5,553 nucleotides of DNA, taken from NCBI GenBank assembly GCA_021846605.1, contig JAJZWQ010000182.1, positions 1 to 5,553 on the forward strand, given 5' to 3'. Shown here in pieces: positions 1 through 5,553 of the stretch. A model generated the notes under the pieces. That model did no database searches, had not been told where the DNA came from, and saw only the letters and a program-made list of their open reading frames with translations. Numbering within the stretch: the first letter of the stretch is position 1; the number at the start of each line of letters is the position of its first letter. The position numbers and the translations under genes are program-made. The DNA is from Bacillota bacterium. Lineage in GTDB: Bacteria; Bacillota_E; RBS10-35; JAJYVN01.

Positions 1-1932
1 GGCGAGATCCTGGCCGAGAGCGTGGGGGCGGATTCGGTGTATGCAACCCCCGCGCAGGTGGTGAACCGAGTGGCAACCTCCGTCGCGGTGGCGCGCGTGC
101 TCGGACTGGATCCCGCACGGGTGGAGCGTCGCCTCTCGCAGCGGCTGGCGACCGTCTGGCTGGCGCGCAAGGTCGGCACCGCCCAGGCCGTCGCCGTGCG
201 GCGGCTGGCGCTGCCCGGGATCCACATCGTGCAGGAATCGCGCCGGATCTACCCCATGGGGATGTTCGCCGCCCAGGTCCTGGGGTTTGTCGGTATCGAC
301 AACCAGGGGCAGTCCGGCGTGGAACTCAGCTACAACCGCGCCCTGAGCGGACGCCCGGGTGCCATCGTCACGGAGACCGATGCGCGCAACCATCCCATCC
401 CGGGAGGTATCAACCGCTACGTGCCACCGGTTCCAGGCGATACCCTGCAACTGACCCTCTCCGTGCCGCTGCAGCGGATCGTGCAGCGCGAATTGGACGC
501 CGCGGTGGTCGCGGCGCACGGGGTCTCGGGCTACGCCATGATGATGGATCCCAGCACCGGGGGAATTCTGGCCCTGGCGGCCTGGCCGACCTTCGATCCC
601 AACCAGGCGCGCCAGGCGGATCCCAGCCTCTGGACCGACCCCCTGATCAGCTTTGCCTTTTCACCCGGCTCCGTCTTCAAGCCGATCACTGCGGCGGCGG
701 CCCTGCAGGAGGGGGTGGTGACGCCGCAGACGCCCTTTATGGATAGCGGCAGCCTGCGGGTGCCCGGCGCCGTGATCCACAATTTCAACCGGCGGGGGCT
801 TGGCTCGACCACCTTCGCCATCGGCTTTCAAAAGTCGGCCAACACCATCTTTGGCCGTGTGGGTATGATGCTGGGCGTGGAACGCTTCTACCGGTACCTG
901 ACGGACTTCGGTTTCACGGGTCGCAGTGGGGTTGACCTGCCCGGCGAGGCCCGCCGGCCCAACATCCTGGTGCCGCAGGCGCGGGCCACGCCTCTGGACT
1001 TGGTGGAAGAGTCCTTTGGCCAGACGCTCGCCGTGACGCCCCTGTCGGTGTTGACCGCCATCTCCGCGATTGCCAACGGCGGCAACCTCATGTGGCCCCA
1101 CATCGGGATGGCGCTGCGGGCACCGAATGGCAAGGTGATCCAGAGGATCGACCCGCGGGTGGTGCGCCGGGTGCTGAAACCGCGGATCGCGTCGCAGGTG
1201 CAGGAGTTAATGACCTCGGTGGTGGAGCAGGGCAGTGGCCGGCAGGCCAAGATCGCGTGCTACGCGGTGGCCGGCAAGACCGGGACCACCCAGAAGTATG
1301 CGGGGGGGCGGGTGGCCCAGGGCCGCTACATCGCGTCTTTTCTCGGCTTCGCCCCGGCGCACGGGGCGCGGATCGCGCTCTACGTGATGATCGACGAGCC
1401 CCAGGGCCTGTATTATGGCGGTCAGGTGGCTGCACCCGCCTTTCGGGCGATGATGGTGGATGCCCTGCGGGTCCTGCATGTTCCCCCGTCCTGCCCGCCG
1501 GGGGTGCGTCCGCTGGAGGCGGCCGCGACCAGGCCGCCGACGGTGGCGATGCCGGGCCTGGTGGGGCAGACCCCGGTGGCCGCGGAACAAGCGGCGGTCG
1601 CCGCGGGTCTATTCCTGCGGGTGGAGGGCCGCGGGGATCGCATCCTGCGCCAGGTTCCTCCGGCGGGGACGGCCGTCCAGCGTTGGTCCACCGTCCTTGC
1701 CTACACCACGGCCGCACTTGCCCTGCCCGAGGGGCACGTGACGGTGCCGGATCTGCGTGGGCTGGGATTGGGCGAGGTGGTCGCCGAACTGGGGCGCAGG
1801 GGCCTGCAGCTGGAGGCCAAGGGCAGCGGCGTCGTGGTGGGGCAGGATCCGCCCCCCGGTGGGCGGCTGCATCCAGGGGAGACGGTCCGGGTCGTGTTTG
1901 GGGCGGTGCGGGGAAGCAGGCCGGCAGCCTAG
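1..1932 (+). CDS. Class B penicillin-binding protein (FtsI/PBP2B/SpoVD family) with two C-terminal PASTA domains, 5'-truncated
   Basis: This is a D,D-transpeptidase that crosslinks peptidoglycan stem peptides outside the membrane during division or spore cortex synthesis. The frame is open from base 1, and its first residues (GEILAES) match the conserved dimerization-domain segment after the family's RG/DRNG motif, so the start codon, cytoplasmic tail and membrane anchor lie upstream. The GTG at 22 is internal. The visible 643 residues (counted from base 1) hold the dimerization domain (about 1-140), then the transpeptidase domain with SVFK at 224-227 (Ser224 nucleophile), SAN at 279-281 and KTGT at 426-429. 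PASTA domains follow at about 515-570 and 580-633. All catalytic motifs are intact. PASTA domains on a dcw-cluster transpeptidase are typical of Firmicutes SpoVD and PBP2x proteins. Sequence alone does not separate a vegetative division role from a sporulation role, so no gene symbol is given. It is upstream of murE, 37 bases away, probably in one operon. Confidence 0.96.
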   Translation, partial: GEILAESVGADSVYATPAQVVNRVATSVAVARVLGLDPARVERRLSQRLATVWLARKVGTAQAVAVRRLALPGIHIVQESRRIYPMGMFAAQVLGFVGIDNQGQSGVELSYNRALSGRPGAIVTETDARNHPIPGGINRYVPPVPGDTLQLTLSVPLQRIVQRELDAAVVAAHGVSGYAMMMDPSTGGILALAAWPTFDPNQARQADPSLWTDPLISFAFSPGSVFKPITAAAALQEGVVTPQTPFMDSGSLRVPGAVIHNFNRRGLGSTTFAIGFQKSANTIFGRVGMMLGVERFYRYLTDFGFTGRSGVDLPGEARRPNILVPQARATPLDLVEESFGQTLAVTPLSVLTAISAIANGGNLMWPHIGMALRAPNGKVIQRIDPRVVRRVLKPRIASQVQELMTSVVEQGSGRQAKIACYAVAGKTGTTQKYAGGRVAQGRYIASFLGFAPAHGARIALYVMIDEPQGLYYGGQVAAPAFRAMMVDALRVLHVPPSCPPGVRPLEAAATRPPTVAMPGLVGQTPVAAEQAAVAAGLFLRVEGRGDRILRQVPPAGTAVQRWSTVLAYTTAALALPEGHVTVPDLRGLGLGEVVAELGRRGLQLEAKGSGVVVGQDPPPGGRLHPGETVRVVFGAVRGSRPAA

Positions 1933-1953
1933 GTGGGGCGGGAAACGTCGGCC

Positions 1954-1961
1954 GGGAGGGG
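1954..1961 (+). promoter_or_regulatory. Ribosome binding site for murE
   Basis: GGGAGGGG contains a GGAGG core (1955-1959) complementary to the 3' end of 16S rRNA. It lies in the 37-base gap after the penicillin-binding protein stop. Two in-frame GTG codons follow, at 1964 (4 bases from the core) and 1970 (10 bases). Neither spacing is ideal, so the site does not decide the start alone; protein alignment favours 1970. Confidence 0.7.
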
Positions 1962-1969
1962 TTGTGCGG

Positions 1970-3487
1970 GTGCGTCTGGCCGATCTGGTGGCAGGGTTGC
2001 CGTTGCGTCTGCTGCGCGGTGACGACGCCGTGGGGGTGCGCGGTGTAGCCTACGATTCGCGTCGCGTGCGGCCGGGCGACGTCTTTTTGGCCTGGCGGGG
2101 CGCCCGCTACGACGGCCACCACTTTGTCTGCGACGCCCTGGATGCCGGCGCGGTGGCGGTCGTGGTCGAGCGGCCGGAGGCGGTGCCGGCGACCCTGCCG
2201 CCGGGCGCCGCCGCCTTGGGCACCGACGACGCCCGCGCCCTGGCCGGTCCCCTCAGCGCGCGCCTGCACGGCCACCCCACCTCCCGTTTGGTACTGGTGG
2301 GGGTGACCGGGACCAACGGCAAGACCACCACCACCTGGCTGCTGCGCGAGGTTCTGGCTCCCCTCGGGCCGGTCGGGGTGATCGGCACCGTTGCCGCCAC
2401 GGTCGGCGGCCAGGCCCGCCCCGCCCGCCTCACCACACCGGAGGCGCCGGACCTGCAGACCCTGTTTGCGGAAATGGCCGCGGCCGGCGACCGTGTCTGC
2501 GCCATGGAGGTGTCCTCCGTGGCCCTCGCCCGCCGGCGGGTGGAGGCGTGCGCGTTCGACATCGCCGTCTTCACCAATTTGACGCCCGACCACCTCGGCC
2601 CGGGGGAGCACCCGGATTTCGCCCACTACCGGGATAGCAAGCGCCGCCTGTTTGCCGCGGTGGGTCGGCCGGTGCCGGGGGCGCCCCGCAAGAGCGGTCC
2701 CACCGGGGTCGCCGTCAACGTCGACGACCCTGAGGGGGAAGCGATGGCCGCCCTGGCCGCACCCGTGGTGCCGGTGTTGCGCTTTGGCTTTGGCAGCGGC
2801 GCCGAGGTGCGGGCCGAGGGCGTCGAGGTGGATCACGCCGGCACCCGCTTTTGGGTTCGGCACCCCGGTGGACGGGAGCGCTGCAACCTGCAACTGCGCG
2901 GCCGGTTCAACGCGTACAACGCTTTGGCGGCCTTCAGCGTCGGTCTGCTGTGCGGCGTCGACCCGGCGCGGGCGGCGGCGGCCCTGGGCCGTTTGGCCGG
3001 CGTGCCGGGTCGGTTGGAGCCGGTTCCCGGAAACCAGCCCTTCACCGTGCTGGTGGATTATGCCCACACGCCGGACGGCCTGGAGAACGTGCTGCGCACC
3101 GCGCGGGAGATCGCCAGCGGCCGCGTGCTGGCGGTGTTCGGTTGCGGGGGCGACCGGGACCGCGGCAAACGCCCGCTGATGGGGGCGATCGGGGTGCGCC
3201 TGGCCGACCGCGTGTGGCTGACCTCCGACAACCCGCGTTCCGAACCGCCGGCGGCCATCGTGGCCGAGATCGAGGCGGGTGCGCGGCCGGTGGCCGGAGC
3301 CTGCTACCAGGTGGAGGTGGACCGCCGCCAGGCGATCGCGGCGGCGATCGCCGCCGCCGGGCCCGGGGATGTCGTGGTCGTGGCGGGCAAGGGGCATGAG
3401 ACCTATCAGGTCGTGGGCGATCACACGGTGCACTTTGACGACCGCCAGGAGGCCGGGGCCGCCCTGGCCCGGCTGGGGTATCGTTAG
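1970..3487 (+). CDS. murE: UDP-N-acetylmuramoyl-tripeptide synthetase MurE, probably meso-diaminopimelate-adding
   Basis: This cytoplasmic ATP-dependent ligase adds the third stem-peptide residue to UDP-MurNAc-L-Ala-D-Glu. The 505-residue product has a normal family length. The N-terminal substrate domain has DSR at 29-31 and VRPGD just after it. The central ATPase domain has GTNGKT at 114-119 (K118), TTP at 155-157, EVSS at 180-183, DHL at 207-209, the lysine K224 that is carbamylated in the family, and N314/N317 in the FNAYN segment. The C-terminal domain has VDYAHTPD at 362-369, GCGGDRDRGKRP at 391-402, DNPR at 420-423 and GKGHE at 473-477. DNPR is the known signature of diaminopimelate-adding MurE, whereas lysine-adding enzymes differ there. 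The GTG start at 1970 gives MRLADLVAGL, resembling family N-termini; GTG 1964 would add two residues. Oddities are V184 where His is usual (EVSSH) and G210 where Asp is usual (DHLD). Its stop directly abuts the murF start. Confidence 0.97.
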   Translation: MRLADLVAGLPLRLLRGDDAVGVRGVAYDSRRVRPGDVFLAWRGARYDGHHFVCDALDAGAVAVVVERPEAVPATLPPGAAALGTDDARALAGPLSARLHGHPTSRLVLVGVTGTNGKTTTTWLLREVLAPLGPVGVIGTVAATVGGQARPARLTTPEAPDLQTLFAEMAAAGDRVCAMEVSSVALARRRVEACAFDIAVFTNLTPDHLGPGEHPDFAHYRDSKRRLFAAVGRPVPGAPRKSGPTGVAVNVDDPEGEAMAALAAPVVPVLRFGFGSGAEVRAEGVEVDHAGTRFWVRHPGGRERCNLQLRGRFNAYNALAAFSVGLLCGVDPARAAAALGRLAGVPGRLEPVPGNQPFTVLVDYAHTPDGLENVLRTAREIASGRVLAVFGCGGDRDRGKRPLMGAIGVRLADRVWLTSDNPRSEPPAAIVAEIEAGARPVAGACYQVEVDRRQAIAAAIAAAGPGDVVVVAGKGHETYQVVGDHTVHFDDRQEAGAALARLGYR

Positions 3488-4957
3488 ATGGGACCGGAAC
3501 GCCTGCGGGGCGGTCCCGCCGACGGCAGCGGCCTTGGTTTGCTGCAGGACGTTGCCACGGCGGTTGGCGGGCGGGTGCTCGCGGGCGCGCCCGACCTGCA
3601 ACTGGGGGCGGTGGCCGCCGACACGCGGGCGGTGCGGCCCGGGGATCTGTTTTGTGCGTTGCGGGGCGAGCGGGTCGACGCCCACCAACTGCTGGGGGAG
3701 GCCTTTGCCGCCGGTGCCGCGGCGGTCTTGGTCGACCGCCCGGCGGGCGACGTCTGGTCCCTGCCGGCGGTCCCCGCCGGGCGCGGCGTCGTGTGGGTGC
3801 CTGCGGCGGTACCGGCACTGGCGTCCCTGGCCCACCACCACCTGCGCCGGGTGCGTTCCCAGGTGCCGCTGCGGGTGACGGCGGTCACCGGCAGCGTGGG
3901 CAAGACGGGAACGCGCACCCTGATCGCCGCGGCGCTCGGGGCCGATGGTCAGCCGGTGCTGAGCCCGGAGCGCAGTTTCAACACCGAGATCACGGTGCCG
4001 CTGGTCTGCCTGCGCGCCGACGCGCAGCACCGGCAGGCGGTGCTGGAACTCGCGATGCGCGGACCCGGACAGATCGCCCAACTCGCGGCGATCTGCCAGC
4101 CGGATGTGGGTGTGCTGACGGTCATCGGCGAGAGCCATCTGGAACTGCTCGGCTCGGTGGAGGCCATCGCACGCGCCAAGGGGGAATTGCTCCAGGCCCT
4201 GGGGCCGGACGGCCTGGCGGTGCTCAACGCCGACGACCCCTGGCAGCGGCGTCTGGCGACCGGCTGCCCGGCACCGGTGTGCTGGTACGGGGAGGATGCC
4301 GCGGCGGACGTCCGCGCGGAGGAGGCGGAGGTGGATGAAGACGGCCGCTGGCGCTTCCGAGCCGTCGTCGCCGGCCGGGGTTGGTGGGTGCGCCTGAGGC
4401 TCTTGGGGCGCCATCAGATCCATGCGGCACTTGCGGCCCTGGCCTGTGCCCACCACGCGGGCGTGGACCTGCAGGCGGCGATCGCGGCCCTGGCGCGCGT
4501 GGGACCGCACCCGGGCCGCCTCGACCGCCGGCGCGCCGGCCGGCTGTGGGTGTTGGACGACGCCTTCAACGCGGCGCCGCTTTCGGTGCTGGCGGCGTTG
4601 AAGACGCTGACCACCCTCGCGCCGGCGGCCGGGCGGGCGGCGGTGCTCGGCGATATGCGCGAACTCGGCGCGGCATCGAAGCCGGGCCATCGCCAGGTGG
4701 GTGAGGCCGCGGCGGCGGCGGGTCTGGCCTTCCTGCTCGCGGTCGGCCCGCTCGCGGGCGATATCGCCAACGGAGCCCTGCGGGCCGGGATGCCGGCGGA
4801 CCGGGTGCATCGGGCGGACGACGCGGTCGGAGCCCTGGATGCTCTTGGGCCGCTGTTGGCCCGGTTGCCGGATGGGGCGACCATCCTGGTGAAGGGCGCG
4901 CACGCCGTGGGTCTGGACAGGGTGGTCACGGAACTGGCGGCGCCGGATGCTCCCTAG
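3488..4957 (+). CDS. murF: UDP-N-acetylmuramoyl-tripeptide--D-alanyl-D-alanine ligase MurF
   Basis: This cytoplasmic ligase joins D-Ala-D-Ala to the UDP-MurNAc-tripeptide made by MurE, giving the pentapeptide used by MraY. The 489-residue length is slightly above the typical 450-480. The N-terminal domain carries VRPGDLF and an ALRGE segment. The ATPase domain has GSVGKT at 135-140 (K139), NTEITVPL, E187, H217 and the AKGE lysine K231. The C-terminal part has PGRLD (R344), DDAFNAAP at 357-364, LGDMREL at 387-393 and KGAHAVGL from 469. The ATG touches the murE TAG with no gap and only a weak GGGG (3475-3478) upstream, which suggests translational coupling. About 18 residues precede the usual N-terminal start of the fold; TTG 3539 is a possible but unsupported alternative. 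Several family-conserved positions differ: V212 replaces Asn in TN(I/V)G, Q310 and A313 replace the Asn pair in GRHNxxN, and A363 replaces Asn in NANP. The remaining catalytic residues are kept, so I infer an active enzyme. Confidence 0.95.
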   Translation: MGPERLRGGPADGSGLGLLQDVATAVGGRVLAGAPDLQLGAVAADTRAVRPGDLFCALRGERVDAHQLLGEAFAAGAAAVLVDRPAGDVWSLPAVPAGRGVVWVPAAVPALASLAHHHLRRVRSQVPLRVTAVTGSVGKTGTRTLIAAALGADGQPVLSPERSFNTEITVPLVCLRADAQHRQAVLELAMRGPGQIAQLAAICQPDVGVLTVIGESHLELLGSVEAIARAKGELLQALGPDGLAVLNADDPWQRRLATGCPAPVCWYGEDAAADVRAEEAEVDEDGRWRFRAVVAGRGWWVRLRLLGRHQIHAALAALACAHHAGVDLQAAIAALARVGPHPGRLDRRRAGRLWVLDDAFNAAPLSVLAALKTLTTLAPAAGRAAVLGDMRELGAASKPGHRQVGEAAAAAGLAFLLAVGPLAGDIANGALRAGMPADRVHRADDAVGALDALGPLLARLPDGATILVKGAHAVGLDRVVTELAAPDAP

Positions 4958-4993
4958 ACCGGGGGAACAACCTGCGGTCCAGAGGCGAAGGAT

Positions 4994-5000
4994 GGGGAGG
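4994..5000 (+). promoter_or_regulatory. Probable ribosome binding site for mraY
   Basis: GGGGAGG is the only strong purine-rich stretch in the 56-base murF-mraY gap. It ends 13 bases before the ATG at 5014, which is longer than usual. No other in-frame start lies closer, so initiation may be moderate or helped by ribosomes finishing murF. No terminator hairpin is visible in the gap. Confidence 0.5.
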
Positions 5001-5013
5001 CGATCCCGGGACG

Positions 5014-5553
5014 ATGGGCGAACTCGCACCACTGGTCGCCCTGGTGGGTGCCCTGGCACTGGTGGCCCTTGCCATGCCGGCCGGGGTGGGCTGGTTGCGG
5101 CGGCTGCACCTTTTGCAGGTGGTGCGTCGCCAGGGGCCGGCCGCCCATCTGGTCAAGGAAGGCACCCCCACCGCCGCGGGCATGCTTTGGGTGCCGGCGG
5201 CCTGTCTGGTCGCCTGGGCGGTGGCGCCCGCCGATCTGGCGGTGCTGGTCTGCCTGGCGGTGGCGGTCGGCCACGGCGCCCTCGGGTTTGCCGACGATTG
5301 GCTCAAGGTGGTGCGGCGGCGTCCCGGGGGGCTGTGGGCGAGGCACAAACTGGCGGGGCAGCTGCTGTTGGCCCTCGCCCTGGCGGGCTTCGTTCTGGCG
5401 GAGCGCCCCGAGGCCGTGGTGGCCGCGGTGCCTTTCCTGCGCCCGCACCTGCTCCTGCCGCCGCTGGCCTTTGTGGCGCTCACCCTGGTCGCGGTGCTCG
5501 GTTCGACCAACGGCACCAACTTCACCGACGGGGCCGACGGTTTGCTCGGAAGC
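5014..5553 (+). CDS. mraY: Phospho-N-acetylmuramoyl-pentapeptide-transferase MraY, 3'-truncated
   Basis: This integral membrane enzyme transfers phospho-MurNAc-pentapeptide from UDP to undecaprenyl phosphate, forming lipid I. The 180 codons seen run without a stop to the window edge, about half of a typical 320-360-residue protein. Residues 1-26 form a first hydrophobic segment. A cytoplasmic loop with the family pattern R-x-x-GP-x-x-H-x-x-K-x-GTPT follows (H45, K48, GTPT 50-53). Further hydrophobic segments lie at roughly 54-78, 78-93, 115-131 and 147-163. The Mg-binding aspartate pair is D94/D95 in FADDWLK, and the second conserved loop is TNGTNFTDGADGL at about 165-177 (N169, D172, D175). 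The later active-site aspartate and the HHH-type loop lie beyond the window. The ATG at 5014 is the only plausible start and directly yields the first hydrophobic segment. The usual TMGG after GTP reads TAAG here. Position after murF fits the pathway order. Confidence 0.95.
   Translation, partial: MGELAPLVALVGALALVALAMPAGVGWLRRLHLLQVVRRQGPAAHLVKEGTPTAAGMLWVPAACLVAWAVAPADLAVLVCLAVAVGHGALGFADDWLKVVRRRPGGLWARHKLAGQLLLALALAGFVLAERPEAVVAAVPFLRPHLLLPPLAFVALTLVAVLGSTNGTNFTDGADGLLGS

Noticed and set aside
22..24. GTG as start of the penicillin-binding protein
   Set aside because: The seven codons before it (GEILAES) match conserved dimerization-domain sequence, and a start here would leave no membrane anchor. 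The gene begins upstream of the window.
1302..1308. A run of seven G as a possible phase-variation tract
   Set aside because: It falls just after the KTG motif in an essential-type gene, is read in the correct frame, and such runs arise easily in this base composition.
1757..1969. A longer murE beginning inside the penicillin-binding protein gene
   Set aside because: The extra residues are Arg/Gly/Trp-rich out-of-frame translation of PASTA-coding DNA. The ribosome binding site and family N-terminus place the start at 1970 or 1964.
4958..5013. Possible terminator or regulatory hairpin between murF and mraY
   Set aside because: Only short CCGGG/CCCGG complementarity across a loop of about 40 bases and a CCCGGG palindrome were found, with no T-run. 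This does not support a terminator or riboswitch.
1088..5059. A minus-strand open frame of 1323 codons spanning most of the window
   Set aside because: It lies antisense to well-supported penicillin-binding protein, murE, murF and the start of mraY. Its product is rich in Arg, Pro, His, Gln, Ala and Gly with no recognisable domain. Very GC-rich genes lack stop codons in opposite frames, so this is a composition artefact.
4926..5525. A minus-strand open frame opposite mraY
   Set aside because: The + strand frame 1 from 5014 shows clear MraY motifs and hydrophobic segments. The antisense product has low-complexity composition and no motif.

Overview
This window is a stretch of a bacterial division and cell wall (dcw) cluster. 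All four genes lie on the + strand in the order: PASTA-containing class B penicillin-binding protein (5' end cut off), murE, murF, mraY (3' end cut off). The DNA is very GC-rich throughout, with G or C at most third codon positions. The two C-terminal PASTA domains on the penicillin-binding protein, of the SpoVD/PBP2x type, point to a Gram-positive lineage, most likely a high-GC deep-branching member of the Firmicutes (Bacillota). MurE carries a DNPR motif, which predicts meso-diaminopimelate in the peptidoglycan stem peptide. The species cannot be named from the sequence alone.

Layout: 1-1932, transpeptidase already open at the left edge. 1933-1969, a 37-base gap with a GGGAGGGG ribosome binding site. 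1970-3487, murE. 3488-4957, murF, whose ATG directly follows the murE TAG. 4958-5013, a 56-base gap with a GGGGAGG ribosome binding site. 5014-5553, the first 180 codons of mraY, running off the right edge. No promoter, terminator, RNA gene, mobile element, CRISPR array or unexplained gap longer than 56 bases was seen. The four genes look like one transcription unit that starts upstream and continues downstream.

Function: MurE adds the third residue to UDP-MurNAc-L-Ala-D-Glu. MurF adds D-Ala-D-Ala to complete the UDP-MurNAc-pentapeptide. MraY moves phospho-MurNAc-pentapeptide onto undecaprenyl phosphate at the membrane. After MurG and flippase steps encoded elsewhere, the penicillin-binding protein crosslinks the resulting units outside the cell. 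The window therefore holds consecutive cytoplasmic and membrane steps plus a late crosslinking enzyme.

No new biological system is evident. The most interesting detail is a cluster of substitutions at usually conserved MurF positions, notably the Asn pair of the ATP pocket (Q310 and A313), while the neighbouring MurE keeps the pair. Smaller departures from consensus occur in MurE and MraY. A nearly 4-kb open frame on the minus strand is a composition artefact.
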